A DNA stretch of 64,000 bases from Corylus avellana (Eukaryota; Streptophyta; Magnoliopsida; Fagales; Betulaceae), in assembly GCF_901000735.1 (NCBI RefSeq), contig NC_081545.1, forward strand, positions 5,252,583 to 5,316,582, read 5' to 3'. Below the pieces are notes generated by a model. It was given only the letters and a program-made list of their open reading frames with translations, did no database searches and was not told the DNA's origin. Shown in pieces: positions 24,060-36,984 of the stretch (position 1 is its first letter; each line of letters starts with the position of its first letter). A program made the position numbers and the translations under genes.

Positions 24060-24286
24060 ATGTTAATTTTTTTTTTTGACGTGTTGATTTGACATGTCAA
24101 AATGTTTTGACGTGTTAACTACAACATGTCAAAAACTTTTGACGTCTCAAAAGAGCACGTCAAAAAATTTTGATGTGTTAAAATGCAGCACGTCAACAAT
24201 ATTTTTTTTGACGTGTCTAAATTGATTGATGTGGCAAACATGAGTTACTGTTTGCCACGTCAAAAAATATTCCCTTTTTTGTAGTG
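24060..24286. repeat. CACTA-2 right subterminal array and terminus
   Basis: TTTTTGACGTGTTGA, GACATGTCAAAA, TTTTGACGTCTCAAAA and CACGTCAAAAAA words in both orientations precede the terminus TTTTTTGTAGTG. Confidence 0.88.
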
Positions 24287-24289
24287 TAG

Positions 24290-24797
24290 ATAGATATTTT
24301 TTTCTATAAATGTTTTGACAAAAGAAGAATCTGATTGTAGAATTAATTGACAAAATTGATAATCCTGAATTTTTTTTTTTTGGTAGTCTTATGGAGATAT
24401 TGACAAATTTTTGGTAGTTTAGAGACATCGTCGAAATAAACGGAGCCTAAAAGTTTAAAAGAGACATCGTCATTTCCGTAATAACTTGAACAGGACGAGC
24501 TTTTTCCTTATAATATATCAAAATTTCTTAATTTGTTAATGAAATACATTATTATTCATATAAGACCACACGGCTATGAGACACCCATTTTTGAGCTTTG
24601 AAAATTGGTTCAGCGAGATGATAAGAAGATTTAAGAAGTGAAATATGAGCCGCACATGGCCACATCATATCTCATGGACTCCCTTTAAAGTTTTAACGTC
24701 AAGTCAATGATGCACCTCTAATCAATAATATATCCCATGCACCTCTCATCAATAATACCTCAAGATCGGTTTATTGGACTCACCACCCACAACCCAC
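24290..24797. other. 5' flank of the NBS-LRR fragment
   Basis: Noncoding AT-rich sequence before the ATG at 24798. A decamer AGACATCGTC occurs twice (about 24422 and 24461). No convincing TATA box was fixed. Confidence 0.4.
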
Positions 24798-25508
24798 AAA
24801 TGGCTGAAACAGTTCTCTACGACACTGCTGGGAGCATTATTATGAGTTTGGGCTCTATTGCTCTCCAAGAAATTGGAGTGTTATGGGGTTTCAAAGATGA
24901 ACTTCAAAAGCTCGGGGACATCGTTTCCACCATCCAAGCTGTGCTTTTGGACGCGAAGGAGAAGCAAGAACAGAACTGGTAAATTCTTCATTAATGTGCA
25001 TATGATGTTGTCTATGACTAAAGCATTCCCAGACCCCGCATACAAATATTTATCACAACACAAGCCAGAGAAAATATATATATCATTTTATGTAGTTTAA
25101 AATTCATCAACAACATTTTGAAAGAATAAATCTACAACAACAATTTGTTCATTATAATGTTAAACCCAACTATTCAACAATATGGAAATTCTAAAAATTT
25201 AACAATATGATCGGATTCAAATGGGTGGTTTACAATTACAGGTACGCATCTTCTTTTCAAAATCGAACCAGCTTGTATATGGCCTTAAATTGGGTCATAT
25301 GATTAAGACAGTTAGGGTGAGACTGGATGAAATTGCAGATGATAAGATCAAATTTTGCTTCACTGAGCGCCTTATAGTGACACACGAATTTGAGCATAGG
25401 AAAAGAGAAGACACACACTCTTTTGTGCATGAGGAACAAGTCTTGGGATAGAGGGTGAAAAGAAGACAGTTAAAGAGTTGTTATTGGATTCCAATGAAGA
25501 AGTGAATG
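24798..25508 (+). pseudogene. CC-NBS-LRR resistance gene, N-terminal fragment (A)
   Basis: From the ATG at 24798 the frame encodes the Rx-N coiled-coil start typical of RGA-type resistance proteins (MAETVLYDTAGSI, IALQEIGVLWGFKDELQKL, STIQAVLLDAKEKQEQNW) and then hits a stop at about 24980. A second block at about 25240-25508 continues the CC domain (FFSKSNQLVYGLK, VRLDEIADDKIKF, HSFVHEEQVLG) and, in a shifted frame, the start of the NB-ARC linker (KKTVKELLLDSNEE). The segment in between is replaced by AT-rich DNA. The gap at 25509 and a copia element then cut it off. These proteins detect pathogen effectors in the cytoplasm; this copy cannot. Confidence 0.9.
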
Positions 25509-25608
25509 NNNNNNNNNNNNNNNNNNNNNNNNNNNNNNNNNNNNNNNNNNNNNNNNNNNNNNNNNNNNNNNNNNNNNNNNNNNNNNNNNNNNNNNNNNNN
25601 NNNNNNNN

Positions 25609-26195
25609 AATTCCAAAATCACCAAAGAAGTAGAAAAGTGCAGAATAGAAAAATAAACACAACCACACAAGACACTAAGATTTAAGTGGTTCGGTTTAAC
25701 AAGCGTACATCCAGTGGCGGAGACGATCCAGGAGAAATTCACTAACAAAAGAGTGGAGTACAAAGAGTAGTACAAACAAAACCACTCAAACCCAAAAGCC
25801 CCAATACGCCCCAATCTCACTCAAAAGAGAATGAGATACAAAAGAGAAAAATATTCTCTAAAAATTCTCTAAGCATTTCAGCACTCCAAATGTGAGATCA
25901 AATTGAAGAAAAATGGTACATCTTCTTCTCCTTACAGCACAAGCCTCTCTCTCTCTCTCGGCAGTTTTTTCTTTTCTTCTTTCTCTCTTTTTCTTGCTAA
26001 AGTTGCTCCTTCTCTTCTTGACCGAATGGCTTCAATAAAACAAAGCCAGCCTTTTAACAAAGCTTCTAGAAGAAGCTCAATCAATGAAGAGCACATGGAC
26101 GTGTGGGAGAGAAAAAACAAGAGAAAAAGTATGGGATGCCATACTGTTGTGGGGCCCACGGTAAGACTTGAGAAAACAAGTCACCAAATCTGACA
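25609..26195 (-). repeat. 3' LTR of the minus-strand copia element (left, incomplete)
   Basis: It matches 30326-30914 with few differences by eye (for example ACCAAATCTGACA at both right edges). The first 15-20 bases are in the gap. Confidence 0.9.
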
Positions 26196-26249
26196 AATCT
26201 CCACCTTGACTTGAATTTCATCAAGTCTTCAAGACAAATCTCCTTAAGA

Positions 26250-29200
26250 TGTCTCCTCCATCGCCCCTAAGGGTAATTACAAACTACAAACACCAATCAA
26301 GCCCAAGCAATGCTTGAACTTGAGGATTGGAAGTGGCTTAGTCAACATGTTTGCTGGATTTTCCGCCATAGCAATTTTCTTCACTATGATATCACCTTAT
26401 GTCTCGATCTCCCGAAGAAAATGATATCTAACATCAATGTGTTTGGTCCTCTCATGATACATTTGATTTTTGGTCAAATGTATTGCGCTCTGGCTATCAC
26501 AAAATACAACAGTCTCATCCTGCTGCAAACCCAGATCACTAACTAAACCTCTGAGCCAAATTGCTTCTTTCACTGCCTCTGCTGCTGCCATATACTCTGC
26601 CTCTATAATGGACAAAGCAACAGTCGACTATAAAGTCACTTTCCAACTAATGGCAAACCCCGAAAGAGTGAAAACAAAACCTGTCAGAGATCTTCTTTTA
26701 TCCAAATCACCAGCATAATCTGAATCAACATAACCAGTGACACTGAAACTGATATCATTGCCTCTATCATAGACTAAGCCAACATCTGTAGTGCCCCGTA
26801 AATAACGGAGTATCCATTTCACTGCCTGCCAGTGAACCTTGCCCGGATTCACCATGTAGTGACTTACAACACTGACTGCCTGTGAAATATTTGGACGAGT
26901 GCACACCATAGCATACATGATACTTCCAATTGCACTGGAGTAAGGAACACGCGACATGAACTGCTACTCCTCCTCACTCTATGGCGCTGACGCTGCTGAA
27001 AGTCTAAAATGAGCTGCAAGTGGAGTACTCACTGGTTTAGAATTATGCATACCAAAGCGTTCAAGTACTTTCTCAATGTACTTTTTCTGTGACAAGTACA
27101 AGTTTCCCGCTTTTCTATCCCTGTGAATCTCCATACCAAGGATTTTCTTCACAGCACCCAAATCCTTCATTTCAAACTCATCACTCAACATAGATTTCAA
27201 TCTCTTAATCTCCAACATACTTTTAGCAGCAATAAGCATGTCATCCACATTGAGTAACAAATAAACAAAAGAACCATCTGACAATTGCCTGTAATACACA
27301 CAGCTATCATAGCTACTTCTTGTGTAACCATGTCCGATCATAAAACTGTCAAAGCGCTTGTACCACTGTCTTGGAGATTGTTTTAAACCATACAACGACC
27401 TCTTCAACTGACAAACATGATCTTCTTTACCTTTAGCAACGAACCCTTCTGGCTGATGCATGTAAATGGTTTCCTCAAGCTCACCATGCAGAAATGCTGT
27501 TTTCACATCAAGTTGCTCAAGTTCCAAATCATTTAGAGCAACCATGGCAAGCAAAACACGAATAGAACTATGTCTCACAACAGGAGAGAAAACTTCATTG
27601 AAGTCCATACCTTCTCTCTGACTATAACCCTTTGCTACCAAACGTGCCTTGAATCTTGCATCTTCAACACCTTGGATTCCTTCCTTTTTCTTGAAGATCC
27701 ATTTGCAACCAACAGTTTTAGCGCCTTTAGGCAATTTCACCAATTCCCATGTTTGGTTCTTATGAAGAGACTCAATCTCCTCATTCATGGCAACAACCCA
27801 TTGAGCAGACTCACTACTTGTGACAACTTCTGAGTAAGTGGAAGGCTCCTGGATTGCAGTGTCCTCTGCCACAATAAGTGCATATGCTACCAAATCTGCA
27901 TAGCCATATCTCTGAGGTGGCCTAATCTGCCTCATCTGTCTACCAGCCGCAATACTGGTCTCTTGCTCTTCTTGTGGATCATCATCATCAAAACGGGAAT
28001 CATGAACATCTGTAACAGGCTGATCTTGAGTGTTATCTCCCACCCTCTGTGAAGCCTCCACCTGAAGCTCCACCTCCTTGCTAGAACCCTGCTCCTTTCC
28101 TGCAGAAACAATAGACTCCTTTCTTGGATGAAGCATGGCAGATTCATCAAATACAACATCTTTACTAACTATAAACTTAGGTGATTTAGGATCAGAACTC
28201 CACAATCTATATCCCTTCACCCCATCCGCATAGCCTAGAAAGATACATTTCTTTGACCTAGGCTCAAGCTTACCATCATTCACATGACAATAAGCAGGAC
28301 AACCAAAAGTTTTTAAAAATGAATAATCAGCAGGAGTACCAGACCATACGTCATAAGGAGTTTTACAATCAATGGATGTTGATGGAGAAAGGTTGACCAA
28401 ATAGCAAGCAGTATTGACTGCCTCAGCCCAAAAATCTCTAGACAACCCGGCATTTGAAAGTAAGCAACACGCTCTCTCCAAGAGAGTCCTGTTCATCCGC
28501 TCAGCTACCCTATTTTGCTGTGGAGTATGACTAATTGTGCGATGTCTAGCGATGCCTTCATTCTTGCAGAATTTATTAAATTCACCACCACAAAATTCCA
28601 TGCCGTTGTCTGTTCTGAGTCGCTTGATTTTCTTCCCAGTTTGATTCTCAATTAATGTCTTCCATTGCTTGAAAGTGGCAAACACATCACTTTTCTTCTT
28701 CAAAAAATACACCCAGACTTTTCCCGAATAATCATCAATAAATGTAACAAAATATCGAGCACCACCCTTTGATGGAACCTGAAAGGGACCCCATAGATCT
28801 GAATGGATATAATCCAATGTACCATTAGTTCTGTGGATGCCTGTACTGAACTTGACTCTGCACTATTTCCCGAACACACAATGCTCACAAAAGTCAAGAG
28901 ATCCTATTTTCTGGTCACAAAGCAAACCCTGTTTGCTTAGGATTGTCATACCCCTCTCACTCATATGACCCAACCGCATATGCCATAATCGGGTAGTATC
29001 TGAATCTGGATCATCTAAAGAAGACACAGTAGCTGAACCTGTTACCGTACTACCCTGAAGAAAATAGAGGCCATCAACCTTGTTACCTTTCATTATAACC
29101 AATGAGCCGTTGCTAACCCGAATGACTCCACCTTCATCGGAATACTTGTATCCAAGGGAGTCCAAAGTGCCCAATGAAATAAGATTTTTCTTCAAAACTG

Positions 29201-30296
29201 GTATATGTTGAACATTCGTCAAAGTCCTCACAATCCCATCATGCATCCTAATTCTGATTGTACCAATACCAACAATCTTGCTGGCGACATTATTTCCCAT
29301 CAAGACTGAACCACCATTGACTGAATCATAGGTAGTAAACCAATCCCTTTTAGGGGACATATGAAATGCACAAGCACTATCAAGGACCCACTTGTCGTTA
29401 GAACGATCATTAGAAGCGGTAACTGCAAGGACAAGGTCTGACCCTTTAGAATTTCTTTCCATAACACTAGCCACAGAAGAGGAACTTTGCTTGTCACCTT
29501 CCTCTTTATTTTTCAACTTCGGACACTCAGATTTATAATGTCCATACCTTTTACAGTAGTAACACTTTACTTTCTTCTTTGATCTAGACTGCGATCGGCC
29601 TATTGATTTACCTTTACCAGGATCCCTCTCACTAGATCGACCTCTAAAATTAAAAGAATTTTTTGAACAACCCTTAACAAATAAACCCTCTGCCTGATTA
29701 TCACTACCTTTACTATTCAATCTTGTCCTCAACTCCATAGAATTCAAAGCAGATTTAACATCAGCTAAGGAGATAGTATCTCTACCATACAACATTGAAT
29801 TAACAAAATTATCAAAGGCATCCGGTAGTGAACATAACAAAATCAGGGCTTGATCCTCATCATCTACTTTAATAGCAATATTTTTCAGATCCAAAATAAT
29901 TCTATTAAAGTCATCAAGATGATCACAAAGAGGCATACCTTCTTTCATTTTGAGGGAATATAACCGTTGCTTCAAATACAATCGGTTAGTGAGGGATTTC
30001 TTCATGTACAAGCTCTCCAGCTTCTTCCAAAGTCCAGTGGCTGTTTCTTCATCGGCAACTTCTCTTAAAACTCCATCTGAAAGAGACAACAAAATTGCAC
30101 TGTGGGCTTTTTCTTCAAGTTCCTTTGTTTCCTCCATTGATGATGTTGATGGCACCTCGCCATCCAAAATCTTCGCCAAGCCTTGTTGTCATAACAAAGC
30201 TCGCATCTTGATGCGCCAAAGGCTGAAACTATTCTGACCACAAACTTCTCTACTTCAAATTTTGCAGTAGTCTTCTCGCAAAATAAATACCCGAGC
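26250..30296 (-). pseudogene. copia Gag-Pol polyprotein with several nonsense codons
   Basis: Reading right to left in one unbroken frame: Gag (LWKKLESLYMKKSL, FDNFVNSMLYGRD) with zinc knuckle CYYCKRYGHYKSEC; protease-like WVLDSACAFHMS (family D-S/T-G/A); GAG-pre-integrase RLWHMRLGHMS; integrase HSDLWGPF, RTDNGMEFCGG and PQQNRVAERMNR; RT LDVKTAFLHGELEE and YLLLNVDDM (YVDD altered to NVDD); and RNase H YVDSDYAGD and CDSQSAIHL. All interruptions keep this frame: a TGA near 30190, TAG at 28863-28865, 26979-26981 and 26628-26630, and TAA at 26397-26399. At least two TAG codons occupy positions where the intact copia polyprotein of this window has glutamine. The original start codon near 30290 is not recognisable. 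Confidence 0.93.
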
Positions 30297-30309
30297 TCTG
30301 ATACCAGTT

Positions 30310-30914
30310 TGTTGTGACAAATGCAAATTCCCAGATCACCAAAGAAGTAGAAAAGTGTAGAATAGAAAAATAAACATAACCACACAAGACACCAAGATTT
30401 AAGTGGTTCGGCTTAATAAGCCTACATCCACTGGCGGAGACGATCCAGGAGAAATTCACTAACAAAAGAGTGGAGTACAAAGAGTAGTACAAACAAAACC
30501 ACTCAAACTCAAAAGCCCCAATACACCCCAATCTCACTCAAAAGAGAATTAGATACAAAAGAGAAAAATATTCTCTAAAATTCTCTAAGCATTTCAACAC
30601 TCCAAATGTGAGATCAAATTGAAGAAAAATGGTGCATCTTCTTCTCCCTACAGCACAAGCCTCTCTCTCACTCTCTCTCGGCAGTTTTTTCTTTTCTTCT
30701 TTCTCCCTTTTTCTTGCTAAAGTTGCTGCTTCTCTTCTTGACCGAATGGCTTCAATAAAACAAAGCCAGCCTTTTAACAAAGCTTCTAGAAGAAGCTCAA
30801 TCAATGAAGAGCACATGGACGTGTGGGAGAGAAAAAACAAGACAAAAAGTATGGGATGCCATACTGTTGTGGGGCCACGGTAAGACTTGAGAAAACAAGT
30901 CACCAAATCTGACA
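30310..30914 (-). repeat. 5' LTR of the minus-strand copia element (605 bp)
   Basis: On the plus strand it starts TGTTGTGACAAATGC, next to the primer binding site, and ends ATCTGACA. Read on the minus strand this is TGTCAGAT...CACAACA, with the standard TG/CA ends. Confidence 0.92.
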
Positions 30915-31984
30915 GAACAAACAATCATTGGGGGATTTCTACAATATTCTCGGATATGTCAGCCTCACTTGTACACAAGACAATGGAAACTATACAGAGC
31001 ACTTTCATGATGAGGAAGATCGGGTGAGTAAATGGTGCAAGCATGCTGAGCCTGTGAAAGGGGATATTCAATTAACCATATTATTTTGAATTTTTAAATA
31101 CTGTTCTGCATACAATTTGTTGAGCAACTTTTATCAGCATTTAGAACTGAAAAGACATGATCAAAAATCCTAGCTGTCATTAAATGTCACGTAACAAGTA
31201 CGTTGCATTTTCAGGTTTCTTCCACTTGCTTGAAAGCATTTTTATCCCGAAAGGCAGTGAGAATGCTTGCTTGTCTTCAAGTGAAATCGGTTGTTGTGCT
31301 GGACTGGAATTGAAGTTCATGTTAGCCAACCACTCTGTTTATGTGTCTCTTGTTAGTGCAATGCTCATATTGATCTCAATTTCAATATGATCAATATGAT
31401 ATTGTGAAGCAGTGTACTGTGAGTTGTGAAGTAGTATATTACTTGTGTTTTTTTTTTTTTAATAGTTGTGAAGTAGTGTACTGTGAGTCCATTTTGTGGT
31501 AGGTGAACTGGACAATAGGTAAGTTTATCCCATGTGATCAATATGATATTGATTCTCTCCTTTGTCTGTTGCCTAGAACTGGCTAAGCTATTAGTTCTTG
31601 TTACTGACTTGTTTATTGCCTGTACATTCATACGCCTGTAACTTACATGCTTTTTAAACTTCGATGCTTTTATAAGTACTTGCATGGATAGTTGCACTCT
31701 TATTTTTTTGTAACAATGGTACAGACTTAGGTGCACATTTTGTGTTCAATCAATGTATGATTGGTTAGATATAGTACTCAATGTGTGTACACAAGAGTTT
31801 TAAGGTCCATAATAACTTATGGAAACAGAGTGCTATATATGGTTGCCATTCTTGTTGTCTTTCCTTTCTAATTTCTATAATCTAAATTTAGTGATTATTT
31901 TTACTGTGGTTTTATTAGGAAAAGTGAATTCCTACCTACTTCTCCTGTTATCAATTTTCTCCCTAAACCTTGGTTCTTTGGCAG
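30915..31984 (+). other. intergenic and intron-like DNA upstream of EBP1 copy 2
   Basis: No complete gene is seen. Positions 31256-31305 (GAGAATGCTTGCTTGTCTTC and on) repeat 2171-2220, and 31826-31984 repeats 2378-2540, including the acceptor before the EBP1 exon. This marks both as copies of one duplicated segment. Two short direct repeats of TTGTGAAG(T/C)AGT occur at 31403-31480. Confidence 0.6.
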
Positions 31985-32563
31985 AACAAAGATGTAACTA
32001 ATTCAATTCAGAAGGTTGCTGCTGCTTATGACTACAAAAATGTTAAATTTGTTTTTCTCCATCAGCTGAAGCAGTTTGACAGTAACTACCACTTGAAGAT
32101 GAAAGCATCTAGGTTTATTTTCTGTGAAATAAATCAGAAATTTCCTCCCATGCCATTCACAGCTAGGTGTGTTGTGCCTTCACTGCATTTTTTAAAACCT
32201 TGTCTTTTGGTGAATGTGTTAATCATGAACTCTTGCAGCCATATCCTGTTCTTCATGAGAAGCTGGCCGGTAGGAAACTTGTATCTGGGTTAAAAGCAGA
32301 ACCCTGGTCAGATTCACACACACACAGTTGATGTTAGCTTTGCTAATTTAGCAACAATGGGCTGTTGGTTTTGCAGGAGATTATGTTGCTCACATCAAAT
32401 TCATAGTTTTGGTAATGCCAAATGGTTCGAATAGAGTCACATCTCATCTCATCCTCTGCAGGAGCTGTAGCCCACAAAGACAACAGATGATACCGAAATC
32501 AAGGCCTTGTTAGCCTTGGGCACAAAGAAAAAGAAGAAAGGTAAGCTGGAACATGATAATTGG

Positions 32564-33900
32564 TGATAAGTGTCAAATATTGCATATTTAGACCCCTTTA
32601 TTTGCATTAGTTAATCATTTAGCTGTGTCGTTATTTAATATTTTGTGTTAGTTTTGTGTTTTTAGTATTTTGTAGGTCATTGAAGAAAAACTACAGCTTT
32701 AAAGGGAAAACTACAAAGTTTGGAAGAAAAAGAATTCTTTGAGAAGACCTAGATTGTGTGGTTAAGTCTAACCAAATTCAAGAAAAGGTTAAATCAGATT
32801 AAAGTACAGATTGGATAAGATTTCGGATCGGATTCAAATTTAGATTCTGCACATGTCTTAGTATTTTGACCATAACTCTCCGCCAAAATATCTGATTGAA
32901 GTGATTCAAACCGCATTGGAAAGCTAGCTCAAAATGCTACAATTTATTGTGAAATAGGATTTTCGTAATTCTGACAGTTTCTATGCCAAAATCGCCCCGC
33001 AATTAAAGGACACAAATCTGGACGAATCCTATTCCGATTTCAGACTTCTATTTTGACTGGGAGACAGACCTCCGAATTATCTAGGTTTGCTTGGGCTGCT
33101 AGGACTTCCCTAAGCCTATAAATAGACTTCTTTGCATTCAAGAAAAGACAGACAATCCCAGAGAGCAAAATTCTTTTGTTTAGTTTTTTCTTTAGGTTTA
33201 GGTTTAGGTTTAGATTTTATTTTTATGTGGAGCTAAATTCCTAACTAAGGTTGGGGATGAAGCCTCACCGATGAAGAACAACATCACTTTTATGTAAGTT
33301 TTTATTATTCTGATTTTATTGGGTTTTATATTTCAATTGTTTTACTTCTAATCAATTGTATGTAGTAATTCTTGGATATCTCTTGTGATTCAAGGATACA
33401 TGTGATGATTTGAGATAATTTCATATGATTGATTGCTTGGCTTTTAACTTATAAAATTGGATATCCCTTGTGATTTGTTCTACGGATACATCTGGTGTTT
33501 CAATTGAATTTGGATTCCTTTTGTGATTTGGTCAATGAATGATACATGGGATGGTTTTGATTAATTCTTTGAAGCATAGTAAAACATATCTATGATTTAA
33601 TTTGTGAGAACTTCGGATTAATATTGATGAACATAAAGTATGTTGTTATGATTTGGTGAGTGTGAATTCCCAAACCTTAGTACCTTTATCCTTAGATTTA
33701 CTTATTTTATTTAGTTTATGTTTATCCTTTAATTTTCAAAACTCAAAAATCAAAACCCTTTTGGAACTAGATTAGGATTTAATTAGTTTAGATATAAATT
33801 GCTCTTTCAAAAATACAATTCTTGTGGGTCGATCTCGCACTTGCAATCCATTAACTACAATTGATTCGTGCACTTGCGAGTTAAATAAATTTGCACAACA
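32564..33900 (+). repeat. 5' LTR of the Gag-only element
   Basis: TG...CA ends and a TATA-like CCTATAAATAGACTTC at about 33114-33129. It differs from the 3' LTR at scattered positions (for example near 32700-32740), so the insertion is not recent. Confidence 0.95.
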
Positions 33901-33903
33901 AGT

Positions 33904-33926
33904 TTTTGGCGCCGTTGCCGGGGAAT
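33904..33926 (+). other. primer binding site for tRNA-Asp
   Basis: The word TGGCGCCGTTGCCGGGGA, a few bases inside the LTR, is the exact complement of the acceptor end of plant tRNA-Asp, including its CCA. Confidence 0.92.
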
Positions 33927-34325
33927 TGTTCAATTTTTGAAACCAATTTATTTCTAAATTAGTTTTATTCTTCTACTAGTTATAATTAGGATTTTATTTT
34001 TCTGCAATTTGTTTTGTTTTATTCGTGTTACTAATAAAAAAATAAAAATAAAAAGATTTTTCTTGTTGTTTTTTTTTGTTTTGTTTTGGCTTGTTTTACA
34101 GTTTTGCCGCAGCACCTTCCGCGCAGCCCTACAGCACAGGCAGCAACTGCAGCAGTTCTGTAGATTTTTGCCAAAAATTTATTTTTGGTCATTTTTGTGA
34201 GTTTTTAAATTTTAGTTTTATTTTTTTAGTTAGTTAGTTGTTTTTTATTATTATTTAAAAATAAAAAATAAAAATGGGTACTGTTTTATGTGGGATATTT
34301 GCATGTTAAAAAGTGAGGGGGAAGT

Positions 34326-35639
34326 ATGAATTTTCATTTTAATGATTTTAATGCCTCTCCTAGTTATAGGACACCAGCTCCTACCAACTATCCTCAAAAT
34401 TTTTACCCACATAAACCATGTTCATATTGTTTCAATCCTTATCATGAGGAAAACAATTGTCCAGATCTGCGAGCTGAGCTCGATGACTTATGGGACAAAT
34501 TATACCAAATCAGAGCAGCTAGATCTAACTTTTCATATGAACAAATGAACACCAGTTTCTCCAGCCCGGGGTTTGATTCAAATTTCAATTGTTATAACTC
34601 GGACTGGAGCAACCAATCTAATTTCTCATGGTCAGCTCAAGCTACAGGAAATTATGCTCACCAATTTGATGAATTGCACCATTCAGAATATCCGCAGTTC
34701 GATCATCAAGCTCAACCTCCTATTTATCAGTCTACCACTCAAGAGCCACAGCCTGCACCACAGTCATCACTGGAAGACATGATGAAAACATTAATAGAAA
34801 AAGTCGACCAGTCCAACTCCCAAGCTATACAAGAGCTCAAGAATTCCAACTCCCAAGCTATACAAGAGCTAAAAGGTTTTACCAATCAAGCTGTACAGGA
34901 GCTGAGGAATTCCAACATGGCTAATGGCAGAGACATACAAGAACTTAAGCAGGCCATGACCAAGATAGAAGGACAGATCGGTCATCTAGTTGCTGACTTC
35001 AACAGAATAGAGGAAGAAGAGCTTCAAAGTCAGCTGATGGTTGAAAGGCACTACATGATTGATGAGGATGATTCCGAAAATTCTTATCATGAGCATGCCC
35101 AAGTCACCATCATACTTGAGAGTGAGGAAATTGTGGATAACAAAGAGGAGGAAGAGAAAGATGAGCAAGTTGAGCACCCTGAGCAAGTTGAGCACCATGA
35201 AAATAGTGAGCCCCCAATGGATCCTGATCTACCCAGTGACATGGAAGTGAGTATTGAAGCTCCTGCCTGCATCACTGTCCCTCTTAAGACATATCAAGAG
35301 CCCAAAGCTTCATCGCCTGAATGTCTCAAAGAGCCATTTTATGTCAAGATACTCAAGGACTTGTGCACACAAGCACACAAATCTAGGAACCACTTTCCTA
35401 AGAAGATCCTTCAAAGCAAGAAATTCTACATAAGATGGCGAAATATCTTTCCAGAGGGGTATGAAGTTTTGAAGAAGAAGGGGTGGAAGGGATTGGTTGG
35501 ACATCCGCATGATCGGGGAAAGCGCTGTAAAGTTTTCTCCTCCAGTTTATTTTTTGCACTTCACTCCACAAATTCTTTCTTTCCTTTTTCATTGTATTGC
35601 ACTTCTTTTTATTTGGTTTTTGTTTCTAACAGCAATTAA
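34326..35639 (+). CDS. Gag-like protein with CCHC zinc knuckle
   Basis: 437 codons from the ATG at 34326. Near the N-terminus is a CX2CX4HX4C zinc knuckle, CSYCFNPYHEENNC (residues about 33-46), which is unusual because Gag knuckles are normally near the C-terminus. It is followed by an Asn/Gln/Ser-rich region, tandem repeats of the NSQAIQELK type (about residues 165-205, predicted coiled coil), a Glu-rich acidic part (about 250-300) and a basic C-terminal part. It probably packages the element RNA. The N-terminal Gag capsid domain is not evident, so it may be a truncated Gag reading downstream from the knuckle. The frame is open throughout. Confidence 0.75.
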   Translation: MNFHFNDFNASPSYRTPAPTNYPQNFYPHKPCSYCFNPYHEENNCPDLRAELDDLWDKLYQIRAARSNFSYEQMNTSFSSPGFDSNFNCYNSDWSNQSNFSWSAQATGNYAHQFDELHHSEYPQFDHQAQPPIYQSTTQEPQPAPQSSLEDMMKTLIEKVDQSNSQAIQELKNSNSQAIQELKGFTNQAVQELRNSNMANGRDIQELKQAMTKIEGQIGHLVADFNRIEEEELQSQLMVERHYMIDEDDSENSYHEHAQVTIILESEEIVDNKEEEEKDEQVEHPEQVEHHENSEPPMDPDLPSDMEVSIEAPACITVPLKTYQEPKASSPECLKEPFYVKILKDLCTQAHKSRNHFPKKILQSKKFYIRWRNIFPEGYEVLKKKGWKGLVGHPHDRGKRCKVFSSSLFFALHSTNSFFPFSLYCTSFYLVFVSNSN

Positions 35640-36969
35640 TCTTTTGAAGTTTCGTTTCTGTGAAAAAAAAAATATGTATTGCTGTTAGTTTTTGTTGACA
35701 GGTGTTTTGGTGATTAAGTTTGGGGGATGCCCTGGCCTTGTTCACACTCAGATTTCCTTACTTACGGTAATGTATTTCTATACTACACATTGAGGGCAAT
35801 GTGTAATTCAAGTTTGGGGGTATGGAAAAACACTTTATCTATTTATTTTTGTTCTTATCTGTTTATTTGTCTTTTTGTGTTAAAAAAAAATTGAAAAAAA
35901 AAAATAATAATTATGCTATGTTTTTGTCAAGTTTGAGTTCAACTGTGACTGTGGTTTGCATTTCATTAGCTTGCTTAAAGGGTTAAACATCGTCATTATG
36001 TCATTAGGAGTCTGAGTCCTTTGACTTATTTTTGGGTAAAAGAGATTTCACTTCTTTTGAGATAAAATTTTATGAGCACATTAGCATGTTTTCTGTGAAG
36101 TATGATGTTTGAGCTTAAGCTTGTTCTCTTTGAGATTTGTTAGATGACCTATTGATGAATAACCATTGGCTTGCAAGATATAAAAAAAATAAAAAAAATA
36201 AATAAATAAATAAAAAAGAGAAGGAAAAAGAAAAGAAAGATCATGTTGAGTTTTTCACTGAGTAACCGGACCTCTTGCCTCATTAAGCATTTAGTGTTCG
36301 TGTCAAAAGGTGTGAAGTTCAGTGTTGATTTATGATATGGCTAGTCTGGCTTCGTAGCCTTTTTCACTTAAGTTAATAAGCCCTTAGGGATGTTCTACAT
36401 CTAGTACCCTAAAGCTACCTGGCTTGGGAGTCATTGGCCTAACACTTGTTACATGAGTCAATTAGAAAGCTTAAGGGAGTTAGACATTGCAAAGTCTGTT
36501 AAAAAAAAAAAAAAAATTGCATATCTTGCCTTGGTTGTTTCATCTGTTAGGGATTCTTACAAATTTTATGGAACTTGTCTTGAGTTTAAGCTAAAAGCTT
36601 CATGATTGTATGCTAATTACACTTTATACATTTCAGAACATATGAAGTCTAAATTGTCCATTTATGAGTAATTTGATTTTGGATTTCCTTTTGACTATTA
36701 TGATGGTGTTTGTCTTTTTAAGTTTGCTCATGAATAAGAACCATGGTTCATGTGACACTTCTTTTTTGTTAACAACATAGTGCACAATGTTTGTGGGTAT
36801 CATTCCTATTAAGCCCTCACGAGACTTCACTCGGCCACTAGGGATGCCTAAGGGTTTAAAAGGCTTGTTGCATATGCTAAATGCAATCGTCTCTCCCACG
36901 AAAGAGGATTTATGTTTCTTCCTTTCATTTTATTTGTCGTTTTGTTTTGCTAAGGGACTAACAAAATGT

Positions 36970-36980
36970 AAGTTTGGGGG
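36970..36980 (+). other. polypurine tract of the Gag-only element
   Basis: AAGTTTGGGGG lies just before the 3' LTR. Identical words at 35716-35726 and 35810-35820 may be extra plus-strand primers. The interval 35640-36969 is otherwise noncoding. Confidence 0.75.
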
Positions 36981-36984
36981 TGTT

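Larger units (their letters stand above)
19215..24286 (-). mobile_element. CACTA transposon, CACTA-2, about 5.1 kb, coding on the minus strand
   Basis: Ends CACTACAAAAAGG and CCCTTTTTTGTAGTG are inverted, with TAG duplicated at 19212-19214 and 24287-24289. Subterminal arrays of TTTTTGACGTG/CACGTCAAAAA lie inside both ends. Only the C-terminal (DUF4216-like) part of TnpD remains, so the catalytic part is missing; TnpA is present with stops. A gap (23714-23813) and a (TA)n(TG)n microsatellite (23814-23887) lie near the right end. Same family as CACTA-3 at 45980-48636. Confidence 0.93.
25609..30914 (-). mobile_element. Ty1/copia element on the minus strand (about 5.3 kb)
   Basis: Two similar LTRs flank an internal copia coding region read right to left. 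The right LTR (5' LTR) is 30310-30914. The left LTR (3' LTR) ends at 26195 and starts inside the gap at 25509-25608. The primer binding site, complementary to initiator tRNA-Met, is TGGTATCAGAGC (complement of 30296-30307). A polypurine tract (complement of 26196-26210) adjoins the left LTR. The target duplication cannot be checked because the left boundary is in the gap. It sits inside the resistance-gene fragment. Confidence 0.92.

Noticed and set aside
33904..33926. tRNA gene fragment
   Set aside because: The match to the tRNA-Asp end is complementary and adjoins an LTR, so it is a primer binding site.
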